Below are positions 16,158-23,831 of a stretch of 64,000 nt of DNA, piece after piece. The notes under the pieces were generated by a model. The model did not search any database and was not told where the DNA came from. It saw only the letters and a program-made list of their open reading frames with translations. The stretch is taken from assembly GCF_000263635.1 (NCBI RefSeq), contig NZ_ADEV01000011.1, positions 55,944-119,943 on the forward strand, written 5' to 3'. Origin of the DNA: Gardnerella greenwoodii 00703Dmash (lineage in GTDB: Bacteria; Actinomycetota; Actinomycetes; Actinomycetales; Bifidobacteriaceae). Position 1 is the first letter of the stretch; every line of letters starts with the position of its first letter. Made by a program: the position numbers and the translations under genes.

Positions 16158-16919
16158 ATGGCTCAAATCAAGGATATGCTGGAATCTGTAAAACCAATTC
16201 GCGTAGACGGTCGTGAAGTTGACGAGCTTCGCCCTGTGCGAATTACTCGTAAATTTACTGACGTTCCTGAAGGCTCTGTGCTTATTGAGTGCGGAAATAC
16301 GCGCGTTATGTGCACTGCAACTTTTACTGTTGGTGTTCCTCGTTGGCGCAGGGATTCCGGCTTAGGCTGGGTAACTGCCGAATATTCTATGCTTCCTCGA
16401 GCTACTGCTGAGCGTACCGACCGCGAATCTGTGCGCGGAAAAATTGGCGGTCGCACGCATGAAATTAGCCGTCTTATTGGTCGCTGCTTGCGCGGAGTTG
16501 TCGATATGAAAGCAATGGGCGAGTGCCAGATTCAAATCGACTGCGATGTTTTACAGGCAGATGGTGGAACTCGCACAGCTTCCGTAACTGGAGCTTACGT
16601 AGCATTGGTAGATGCGCTTAATTGGGCGGAAAAGAATGGTCATATTCGTTCCGCTGCAAGCGTTCTTAAAGATGCTGTTTCGGCAGTTTCGGTTGGCGTT
16701 ATTAATGGCACGCCTATGCTTGATTTGCCTTATGTTGAAGACAGTCAGGCTATGACAGATATGAACGTTGCTATGACTGGTTCTGGCACGTTTATTGAAA
16801 TTCAGGGAACTGCTGAGCATCGTCCGTTTAATCGCGACGAATTAAATACTTTGCTTGATTTAGCAACAAAAGGTAATCGTGAGCTGCAGAAAGCGCAAAA
16901 AGCTGCTTTAGCCAAATAG
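16158..16919 (+). CDS. rph: Ribonuclease PH
   Basis: A phosphorolytic 3'-5' exoribonuclease that trims tRNA 3' ends. The 253-residue protein shows the family N-terminus [18 protein letters not shown], the arginine-rich [21 protein letters not shown] and the phosphate-site region [21 protein letters not shown]. The length is normal. TAAATT ends 8 bases before the ATG without a ribosome binding site, so it is likely leaderless. rdgB follows 24 bases later, the usual rph-rdgB pairing. Confidence 0.95.
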   Translation: MAQIKDMLESVKPIRVDGREVDELRPVRITRKFTDVPEGSVLIECGNTRVMCTATFTVGVPRWRRDSGLGWVTAEYSMLPRATAERTDRESVRGKIGGRTHEISRLIGRCLRGVVDMKAMGECQIQIDCDVLQADGGTRTASVTGAYVALVDALNWAEKNGHIRSAASVLKDAVSAVSVGVINGTPMLDLPYVEDSQAMTDMNVAMTGSGTFIEIQGTAEHRPFNRDELNTLLDLATKGNRELQKAQKAALAK

Positions 16920-16943
16920 TAAACAGATTGAAGGAGAGCGGGC

Positions 16944-17630
16944 GTGAAACTTGTTGTGGCAACACATAATGAGGGAAAACTCGTTGAAATTAAGCGTATT
17001 TTAGCTGAACAGTTAGCTCAACTAGCAGATAGGTTCGAACTGATTACTGCTGGTTCTCTTGGTTTGCCAGATCCTGTGGAAACAGGAGTTACTTTTGAGC
17101 AGAATGCGTTGCTTAAAGCTAGAGATGTTGCTTCAAGAACTGGCTTGCCTGCTATTGCGGATGATTCCGGTATTATTGTTGATATTTTGGGCGGCGCTCC
17201 TGGAATTTTGTCTGCTCGTTGGAGCGGAGTTCATGGTGACGATAAAGCTAATAATGCTCTTCTTCTTAAGCAGCTTTCGGATATTCCGGATCGATTCTTA
17301 ACAGCGCGTTTTCGTTGTGCTGCTGCTCTTGCTATTCCAGATGCTTGTAGCGAAGTTCCTGAAGGCAGTGTTATGCTGCACACTCACGGTTTTGAAACGG
17401 TTAGAATGGGGGAGATGATTGGTCATCTTCTTCGCGAAGAGCGTGGAAACAACGGTTTTGGTTACGATCCTATTTTTGTTCCAGACGAGCAGCCTATTCG
17501 TAACGGCGTTCAAATGGAAGGTTTAACTAGCGCTGAGCTTACTCAGGAAGAGAAGAATAGTATTTCTCACCGCGGCCACGCTTTGCGAGCTTTGTTGCCT
17601 GAATTACAAGCTTTGTTTATTACAGAATAA
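16944..17630 (+). CDS. rdgB: XTP/dITP diphosphatase (RdgB/HAM1 family)
   Basis: The enzyme hydrolyses non-canonical purine nucleotides (dITP, XTP) and keeps them out of nucleic acids. The 228-residue protein has VVATHNEGKLVEIKRIL at the N-terminus, ADDSGIIVDILGGAPGILSARWSG and NGFGYDPIFVP. It is somewhat longer than average because of loops at residues ~20-30 and ~135-150. The start is GTG at 16944 with AAGGAGAG upstream. It lies in an operon with rph. Confidence 0.94.
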   Translation: MKLVVATHNEGKLVEIKRILAEQLAQLADRFELITAGSLGLPDPVETGVTFEQNALLKARDVASRTGLPAIADDSGIIVDILGGAPGILSARWSGVHGDDKANNALLLKQLSDIPDRFLTARFRCAAALAIPDACSEVPEGSVMLHTHGFETVRMGEMIGHLLREERGNNGFGYDPIFVPDEQPIRNGVQMEGLTSAELTQEEKNSISHRGHALRALLPELQALFITE

Positions 17631-17667
17631 ATAGCTTTGTTTAAGATTCCTCTGCGCGTAGCGTGCC

Positions 17668-17696
17668 TTGACACAGGTTTAATCGTTATTTATAAT
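17668..17696 (+). promoter_or_regulatory. Full-consensus sigma-70 promoter
   Basis: TTGACA (17668-17673), a 17-base spacer and TATAAT (17691-17696): both hexamers match the consensus exactly. Transcription would start near 17703, just before a near-perfect Shine-Dalgarno sequence at 17709-17718 (AAGGAGGTGA) and the small ORF at 17725. It is the strongest-looking promoter in the window. Confidence 0.85.
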
Positions 17697-17724
17697 TAGC
17701 ACGGCGTTAAGGAGGTGATTTGCC

Positions 17725-17871
17725 GTGAAACATGACAGTAACAGTCATAATTCTAGTACTCGCACTACGAGTGAAGGTTCTGACACTATTGGCAGTAGTA
17801 GTTCGGACGTTCCTCCTGAATATATGAAGCCGGCAATCACCGCATTTAGGTTGCAAAGATTGCAAAAATAA
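17725..17871 (+). CDS. Small Ser/Thr-rich ORF, 48 codons
   Basis: GTG start six bases after AAGGAGGTGA, downstream of a consensus promoter. The predicted peptide begins MKHDSNSHNSSTRTT and contains SSSSDVPPEYMKPAITAFR; it is hydrophilic, with no signal peptide or membrane segment. No family is recognised. It stops at TAA right after an A5 run, while the -1 frame stays open from 17850 to 17984 and would add a Lys-rich tail. It lies 213 bases upstream of the ABC permease gene and may be a leader peptide, a small protein or a frameshifted remnant. The expression signals argue that it is translated. Confidence 0.6.
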   Translation: MKHDSNSHNSSTRTTSEGSDTIGSSSSDVPPEYMKPAITAFRLQRLQK

Positions 17872-17984
17872 AACTTACGAAATCTGCAAAACTTACTTGG
17901 AAACTTGCAAAAATAAAAAGTAAGCTGCAATTTTTTGAGCCTAAAAAGCAATCAATGGTGATACGGCTACATAAATCAATCTGA
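17850..17984 (+). other. Open -1 frame that could continue the small ORF
   Basis: A frame without its own start runs from 17850 to a TGA at 17982-17984 and encodes a basic segment with repeating words (KIAKIKLTKSAKLTWKLAKI). It overlaps the end of the 48-codon ORF at GCAAAAATAA. A -1 slip or a one-base indel would fuse the two. The rest up to 18084 holds AGATCT-containing direct repeats (17988-18005) and the weak ribosome binding site of the permease gene. Confidence 0.35.
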
Positions 17985-18084
17985 AAATAGATCTAAGAAT
18001 AGATCTGCAACTAAATCTGAAAAAGATTTAAGAAAATATAAGTAAAGGCAAATAAACCTTTAGCTCCTATCAGAGGACTTTATT

Positions 18085-19833
18085 ATGACCGTATTCACAA
18101 CTTCGCGCAAGGAAGGCGCAGGCGCACAGGTTGACGAGAACACTCGCTTCTGGTCCGATATTATTGTGTGCGTAGGCATTATTGCTGTTTTTGGCGTAAC
18201 TGCTTTCCTTATTCAGCGCATAAATCAGCCGATTGGCCCAAGCGGTATTCCTTCTAAAGTGTCTACCGACTTAATTAATCTCCCTTACTACACTTTGCGC
18301 TCAGTATTTCGTATGCTTCTTGCGCTAGTGGCATCTCTTATTTTTACTATTGTTTATGGCTCTCTTGCAGCTCGAAGTCGAAGACTTGGCAAGGTGCTTA
18401 TTCCGCTTTTGGATATTTTGCAGTCCGTGCCAATTCTGGGCTTCCTTTCGGCGACTGTTACCATTTGGTTGGTGATTTTCCCTGGATCGATGCTCGGCGT
18501 TGAAGCGGCTTCGATTTTCGCTATTTTTACAAGCCAAGCATGGAATATGACTTTTTCCTTCCACCGTTCGTTGCTCAGCGAGCCGAAGGAGTTGGACGAG
18601 GCGGTTCGTAGCCTGCAACTTACGCATTGGCAGCGCTTCTGGGTGTTAGATATGCCAAACGCAATGATTCCGCTGCTTTGGAATTGCATGATGTCTGTTG
18701 GTGGCGGATGGTTCTTCCTTACCGCTTCGGAAATGATTTCCGTAAATAATCACACTTACGCTCTTCCTGGTATAGGTAGCTTTGTTGCGCAATCTGCTGC
18801 AGATAATAAGCTCGGGAATATTTGGTGGGCTATTGCTTCTATGGTTGTGGTTGTTTTGGCGCTTGACTTCTTCTTGTGGAAGCCGCTTACTGCATGGGCT
18901 GAGCGTTTCCGCATTACGCAGAGCGCTTCGGACAATGAGCGTCACAGCGCTATTTTGACGCTTATTCGTCATTCTCACGCCGATGAGGTTATTAGCAAGC
19001 TTTTCTTGCCAATTAGAGAGTGGCTAGAAAAGATTACTCGTCCGCTTGGTCGCACAGGAGCTAAGTGGCCTCATAGAGCTTCGCAGCGCAAGTTTGGCGA
19101 CTGGGCGTTTAACGTTTTAATGTTCCTTATTGTTGCAGCAGGTGTGGTGCATATGCTTTACTTTGTGCATACAACTGCAGGATTGCAAGAGTTTATTACA
19201 GCAGGCATGCTTGGTGGAATTACTTTTGTGCGAGTTGCTGTTTTGATTTTTGTTAGCTCGCTTATTTGGGTTCCAGTTGGTGTTTTAATTGGCATGAATC
19301 CAAAGATTTCTAGAATTATGCAGCCTATTGTGCAAATTCTTGCAAGCTTCCCAGCGAACTTTATATTCCCATTTGCAATGGCTTTGTTTATGGCTTGGCA
19401 TATTGACTTGGGTTGGGGAAGTATTATTTTGATGGCTCTTGGCACGCAATGGTACATTCTTTTCAATGTTATTGCTGGCGCTAGCGCTATTCCAGATGAT
19501 TTGCGTGAAATGACGCGCAGCTTTAGGCTGGCTCGCGTTTTGCGTTGGAAGACGCTTATTTTGCCGTCTATTTTTGGTTCTTGGTGCACCGGTGGTATTA
19601 CAGCTGCAGGCGGCGCTTGGAACGCTTCGATTGTTTCGGAAATTGTTGAATACGGTAAGCATCGTATGTCTACTGCAGGCTTGGGTGCTTATATTACCAA
19701 CGCAACTACTATGGGAGATACTGCCCGCACTTTAGTTGGCGTAACTGTTATGAGCTTAATTGTTGTTTTAAGTAATCGACTATTCTGGTCGCCTCTGCAA
19801 CGTATTTCCGAAAAACGCTACGTATTGAACTAG
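18085..19833 (+). CDS. ABC transporter permease, two fused domains (nitrate/taurine/sulfonate-type)
   Basis: A 582-residue membrane protein made of two binding-protein-dependent permease domains in tandem. Each half carries an EAA-type coupling loop: near residues 170-195 (EPKELDEAVRSLQLTHWQRFW) and near 475-500 (DDLREMTRSFRLARVLRWKT). About 12 membrane segments are visible, with a hydrophilic joint at residues ~275-335. The fused arrangement resembles NitT/TauT-family importers of Gram-positive bacteria. Substrate is unknown and no binding-protein gene is adjacent. AGAGGA precedes the ATG; the ATPase follows 78 bases later. Confidence 0.85.
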   Translation: MTVFTTSRKEGAGAQVDENTRFWSDIIVCVGIIAVFGVTAFLIQRINQPIGPSGIPSKVSTDLINLPYYTLRSVFRMLLALVASLIFTIVYGSLAARSRRLGKVLIPLLDILQSVPILGFLSATVTIWLVIFPGSMLGVEAASIFAIFTSQAWNMTFSFHRSLLSEPKELDEAVRSLQLTHWQRFWVLDMPNAMIPLLWNCMMSVGGGWFFLTASEMISVNNHTYALPGIGSFVAQSAADNKLGNIWWAIASMVVVVLALDFFLWKPLTAWAERFRITQSASDNERHSAILTLIRHSHADEVISKLFLPIREWLEKITRPLGRTGAKWPHRASQRKFGDWAFNVLMFLIVAAGVVHMLYFVHTTAGLQEFITAGMLGGITFVRVAVLIFVSSLIWVPVGVLIGMNPKISRIMQPIVQILASFPANFIFPFAMALFMAWHIDLGWGSIILMALGTQWYILFNVIAGASAIPDDLREMTRSFRLARVLRWKTLILPSIFGSWCTGGITAAGGAWNASIVSEIVEYGKHRMSTAGLGAYITNATTMGDTARTLVGVTVMSLIVVLSNRLFWSPLQRISEKRYVLN

Positions 19834-19911
19834 CTGAATTAAGCAAACTAATTAAATCAACTAATTGAATCAGCTAAAATAACAAATTTTATAAAACAGA
19901 TTGGCAAAATT

Positions 19912-21426
19912 ATGAATACTTTGAAAAGCAACGCAAAAACAGCGCAATCCTCAATTACAAGCGATATTATCGACGCAAAGCACATCAGTCAAAGCTTCAC
20001 TTCCGACAGCGGCACAACCCAGCATGTTTTGCACGATATTTCTTTCACTCTTCGCGAAGGCGAAATCGTAGCAATTTTGGGACGTTCTGGTGCTGGAAAA
20101 TCAACCTTCCTTCGCACAATGGCAGGACTTGTGCAGCCAACGGAAGGAACAGTAACGTATCGTGGCCGAGAGCTTACTGGCCCAAACCCGGGGGTTGCAA
20201 TCGTATTTCAAACCTTCGCTCTTATGCCGTGGCTTACCGTGCAAGACAATGTGGAACTTGGTTTGCGAGCTAGAGGTGTTAGCAAAGAAAAGCGCACTGA
20301 GCTTGCGCTCGCTGCAATTGACGCAATCGGTTTGGACGGCTTTGAAACCGCTTACCCAAAGGAGCTTTCCGGCGGCATGCGTCAGCGCGTAGGTATTGCG
20401 CGTGCGTTGGTTTTGCGACCGGATGCTCTTTTTATGGATGAGCCGTTCTCTGCACTCGATGTTCTTACTGCAGAAAACTTGCGTCAGGAAGTTCTTAAGC
20501 TTTGGTCTAGCGAGGAGCGCGATATTAAGTCTGTGCTTATTGTTACGCACAATATTGAAGAAGCTGTGCAAATGGCTGACCGCGTGGTTGTTTTAGGCTC
20601 GCATCCGGGTCATTTAATTGCAGATGTTCAGGTTGATTTGCCTCGTCCTCGAGATAAGCACAGTGCTGAATTTGAGGCTATGGTCGATAATCTATACGCT
20701 ATTTTGACCGGTTCTGCTCCAGAAAGTGCTTCTGAGCAGGAGAGTTCACAGTCTAATGATTTGCAGAACCAAACTCAATCTGCAGATACTGAGGATGCTG
20801 AAGATGATGAAGCTGCAGCAATTGCAGATATGCTTATTCAGCGTCATCATGACGATGAAGACGAAGACAAGCAAAGCGAAGATGAAGCTGAGTCTGGAGA
20901 AGTAAAGGCAGAGCCTGTGTCTGTTCGTTTGCTTCCAAACGCAACCCCAGGCGGTATGGCAGGTTTGCTTGATGTTATTTCAGAAAATCCAGACGGAATT
21001 GATTTGGCTGATTTGGCAGCAGACTTGTCGTTTGAAATCGACGATTTGTTCCCGCTTGTTGATGCTGGCACAATGCTTAATCTTCTCACAGCAGAAAACG
21101 GCCATATTACTATTACTTCTGCTGGAGAAGAATGGCATAACGCCGACATTTTGCACAGTAAGCAAGTGTTTGCGCGACTAGCTATTGAGCATGCTCCTCT
21201 TGTTCACGCAATTGATCAGGCTTTGAGTCGTAACCGCAACGGTAAGCTTCGCGGCGAGTTGATTTTGGATTTGCTGCGCAGTAAGCATACGGATGCGCTT
21301 GCTCGTCAACAGTTTGATATTGCGATTAGCTGGGGTCGTTACGGCGAGTTGTTTGATTACGATGCCGACGATGACGAGTTGACTCGTACTGTTGAAACTG
21401 CTCCTTTGGACGGTGTTGCACGCTGA
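19912..21426 (+). CDS. ABC transporter ATP-binding protein with AAA-associated C-terminal domain
   Basis: A 504-residue ATPase partner of the permease. Residues ~18-245 form the ABC domain: Walker A LGRSGAGKSTFLRTMAG, Q-loop FQTFALMPW, signature LSGGMRQRVGIARAL, Walker B LFMDEPFSALD and H-loop VTHNIEEA. An acidic linker (residues ~265-330) follows, then a C-terminal domain (~335-495) starting MAGLLDVISENPDGIDLADLA that matches the AAA-associated C-terminal domain of this importer class. That domain is winged-helix-like and probably regulatory. The stop codon lies in a 10-bp repeat (tgaaatagct). Confidence 0.85.
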   Translation: MNTLKSNAKTAQSSITSDIIDAKHISQSFTSDSGTTQHVLHDISFTLREGEIVAILGRSGAGKSTFLRTMAGLVQPTEGTVTYRGRELTGPNPGVAIVFQTFALMPWLTVQDNVELGLRARGVSKEKRTELALAAIDAIGLDGFETAYPKELSGGMRQRVGIARALVLRPDALFMDEPFSALDVLTAENLRQEVLKLWSSEERDIKSVLIVTHNIEEAVQMADRVVVLGSHPGHLIADVQVDLPRPRDKHSAEFEAMVDNLYAILTGSAPESASEQESSQSNDLQNQTQSADTEDAEDDEAAAIADMLIQRHHDDEDEDKQSEDEAESGEVKAEPVSVRLLPNATPGGMAGLLDVISENPDGIDLADLAADLSFEIDDLFPLVDAGTMLNLLTAENGHITITSAGEEWHNADILHSKQVFARLAIEHAPLVHAIDQALSRNRNGKLRGELILDLLRSKHTDALARQQFDIAISWGRYGELFDYDADDDELTRTVETAPLDGVAR

Positions 21427-21578
21427 AATAGCTTGAAATAGTGTGCAATACTGCTCATTAATAATGTCCATTATTGTGCATAAATTTGATACTTGTATGC
21501 TTTCGATAAAAGGATGCCGCATAGTTCTTTTATCTTTAGGTCTAGTCGCTTCTTATTTAAGATTGCGCGGATCGAAAG

Positions 21579-21604
21579 CCCCCTAAAAAGCGAACTTTTT
21601 GGGG
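21579..21604 (+). promoter_or_regulatory. rplS leader stem-loop
   Basis: CCCC(T)AAAAAG at 21580-21590 pairs with CTTTTTGGGG at 21595-21604 around CGAA, with one bulged T. It lies 70 bases before the rplS start and is followed by AAAATTGCG, not by a T-run. A leader hairpin upstream of L19 suggests autoregulation, which is known for L19 leaders in other bacteria; homology is not established. Confidence 0.45.
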
Positions 21605-21673
21605 AAAATTGCGTAGCGCATTTGCTGCTAACGCTTACTATGCGTCGGTATGCGGCGGCGATGGAGGAATATT

Positions 21674-22042
21674 ATGGTAAATGCTGTAGAAGCATTTGAT
21701 GCTAAGCATCTTAAGGCAGCTGAGGAAATCCCAGCTTTCCGTCCTGGCGATACTGTTGACGTTAACGTTAAGATTCAGGAAGGTAACAACACTCGTATTC
21801 AGACCTTCACCGGCGTGGTGATTGCTCGTAAGGGTGCTGGCGTGCGTGAAACTTTCGTTGTGCGTAAGGTGAGCTTCGGCACTGGTGTTGAGCGTCGTTT
21901 CCCACTTCATTCCCCAGCTATCGATTCGATTAAGCTGGTTCGTAGCGGTCGCGTTCGTCGCGCTAAGCTTTACTACTTGCGCGCTTTGCGTGGTAAGGCT
22001 GCTCGTATTGCCGAGCGTCGTGATAACAGCGCTGCTAAGTAA
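21674..22042 (+). CDS. rplS: 50S ribosomal protein L19
   Basis: L19 sits at the 30S-50S interface. The 122-residue protein has the family sequence [41 protein letters not shown] and the basic end [19 protein letters not shown]. The ATG at 21674 is chosen because GGAGGAAT precedes it; the frame is open a further eight codons. A stem-loop lies in the leader. lepB follows 27 bases later. Confidence 0.97.
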   Translation: MVNAVEAFDAKHLKAAEEIPAFRPGDTVDVNVKIQEGNNTRIQTFTGVVIARKGAGVRETFVVRKVSFGTGVERRFPLHSPAIDSIKLVRSGRVRRAKLYYLRALRGKAARIAERRDNSAAK

Positions 22043-22069
22043 ATCAACCTTAAAGTGAAGGATTAAATT

Positions 22070-22888
22070 ATGTCTGATGGCACGCAAATTAGCGATACTC
22101 ATATCGTCGCGGTAGCGGGTCATGGCGTAGATCCTTCACCGGTTCCACCTGAGCCGGAAGGTTATGAGCCTTCCGGCTTTGGTGGTTTTTGGAAAAATAG
22201 AAAAAACAAAAAAAATAGTAAAGAGAGCCGAAATATCAAGCGTTTTGCTCATGCTCGCAATCAAAAAAACGGCGATCATTTTTCTCTTAAAGACGCTTTA
22301 GTTTGGTTTGGTATTCCAGTTTTTGTAGTGTTAATTATTCGCCTGTTTTTGCTTGGCGCGTATACTATTCCTTCTGGCTCTATGCTCGACACTATTCACA
22401 TTGGTGATTATGTTGTTACGTCAAAGCTAACTCCTAGCGTATTTCCTTTGCATCGAGGAGATATTGTAGTTTTTGAAGATCCTGCTCATTGGTTAAGTGG
22501 AGAGTCTTCTAACGGTCTAGTTGGCAAGGATTTGATTAAGCGTCTTATTGGTTTGCCTGGCGATACTGTTGAATGTAAGGGAGCGGGGGAGCCTGTTACT
22601 GTTAACGGTGTTCCTGTTCACGAATCTGCTTATATTCGTCCTGGTGTAGATCCAAGTGCTTTTCCTTTTAAGGTAAAGGTTAAAGCTGGGCATGTTTTTG
22701 TTCTTGGAGATAATCGCGCTAATTCTGCAGATTCCCGCTACCATCGTAACGATGGCGACGATGGTTTGGTGCCGATTTCTAAAATCGAGGGCGTTGCAGT
22801 GTTCCGCACGTGGCCTTTGGATCGAGTTGGTTTTTTGGATGAGCATCACGATGCTTTTGACGATGTGCCAAGCAGATCTGCTAATTAA
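22070..22888 (+). CDS. lepB: Signal peptidase I
   Basis: Cleaves signal peptides of secreted proteins at the outer face of the membrane. The 272-residue protein has a long basic cytoplasmic N-terminus (residues 1-80, with KNRKNKKNSKESRNIKR), one membrane segment (WFGIPVFVVLIIRLFLLGA), the catalytic Ser in SGSMLDTIHIGD, the Lys in KRLIGLPGD and the box VLGDNRANSADSR. It lies between rplS and rnhB, a common order. The stop is followed by the 13-bp repeat aattaaacttata. Confidence 0.95.
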   Translation: MSDGTQISDTHIVAVAGHGVDPSPVPPEPEGYEPSGFGGFWKNRKNKKNSKESRNIKRFAHARNQKNGDHFSLKDALVWFGIPVFVVLIIRLFLLGAYTIPSGSMLDTIHIGDYVVTSKLTPSVFPLHRGDIVVFEDPAHWLSGESSNGLVGKDLIKRLIGLPGDTVECKGAGEPVTVNGVPVHESAYIRPGVDPSAFPFKVKVKAGHVFVLGDNRANSADSRYHRNDGDDGLVPISKIEGVAVFRTWPLDRVGFLDEHHDAFDDVPSRSAN

Positions 22889-22925
22889 ACTTATAAATTA
22901 AACTTATGCAAGTAAAGTCTTAATT

Positions 22926-23630
22926 ATGCCGAAAGAATCTTCTAAAATACCTCTTATACCATCTCTTAATAATGAAAAAAGTTTGCTTTGCGAAGGATAC
23001 GATTGGGTTATTGGCCTAGATGAAGTTGGCCGCGGATCTCTTGCAGGTCCGGTAATGGTTGGAGCTGCCGCTATTTGTAAAAATCAAATCGAAGCGCAAA
23101 CAATTCCTGAAGGTTTAGCCGATTCTAAATTACTTACTGAGCGTCGTCGAGAAGACTTATTTAATCCTCTTCAAAAATGGTGTACTTCTTGGGCTGTTGG
23201 ATCTTGTACTAATAAAGAAATAGATGAGTGGGGTATTAGTTATGCGCTTGGCGTTGCGGCTTTGAAAGCAATCGCAAAAGTCGAGGAAGATATTCAAATA
23301 AGTAAAAAAGAAGACACTCGTATTGCAGCAATATTGGATGGTCCATGCGACTACATTGATAAAGTTGCCAACACTTTTGACGCACCATTTGTGCCGCTTC
23401 CTGTAAAAGTGCATACGCTTGTGAAGGCAGACCGCCAGTGTGCAAGTGTTGCGGCTGCTGCAGTTTTGGCAAAAGTTACAAGAGATAATCTTATGGTGAC
23501 GTTATCTAAAAAACCGCAATACGAAGCCTACGATTGGGCGCATAATAAAGGCTACGGTTCTCTAGCTCATCGAAACGCAATTAAAGAAGTAGGTCCTAGC
23601 GATTTGCACAGACTGTCTTGGAATTTGTAA
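22926..23630 (+). CDS. rnhB: Ribonuclease HII
   Basis: Removes RNA from RNA/DNA hybrids and single ribonucleotides from DNA. The 234-residue protein shows the catalytic DE in GLDEVGRGSLAGPVMVGA, the tyrosine-lysine region SKLLTERRRE, the third acid in ILDGPCDY, the block VKADRQCASVAAAAVLAKVTRD and YDWAHNKGYGSLAHRNAI. It follows lepB by 37 bases. Its last codons and stop are repeated downstream. Confidence 0.95.
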   Translation: MPKESSKIPLIPSLNNEKSLLCEGYDWVIGLDEVGRGSLAGPVMVGAAAICKNQIEAQTIPEGLADSKLLTERRREDLFNPLQKWCTSWAVGSCTNKEIDEWGISYALGVAALKAIAKVEEDIQISKKEDTRIAAILDGPCDYIDKVANTFDAPFVPLPVKVHTLVKADRQCASVAAAAVLAKVTRDNLMVTLSKKPQYEAYDWAHNKGYGSLAHRNAIKEVGPSDLHRLSWNL

Positions 23631-23670
23631 ACAAGTGAATTTATAAACAAGTGAATTTATAAACAAGTTT
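23629..23670 (+). repeat. 16-bp tandem repeat after rnhB
   Basis: The unit aaacaagtgaatttat occurs at 23629-23644 and 23645-23660 with a partial third copy. It overlaps the rnhB stop and resembles the last coding bases (gaatttgtaaacaag). The following 160 bases up to the next gene hold no further ORF. Confidence 0.75.
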
Positions 23671-23831
23671 TAATAAGTGTCGATTGTTCTTGCCAAATCT
23701 ATGCAAATGTTAAACGCTTTCTTTTTGAGCGATTTTCAAAGCCTCAAAATGGCTTAAAATCAACATAATTTAGCGCTAGTCGGCGTGTTGATGGTGTGTG
23801 TAAAGCGTAATCTTAAAAGCGGTGGGGGAAC

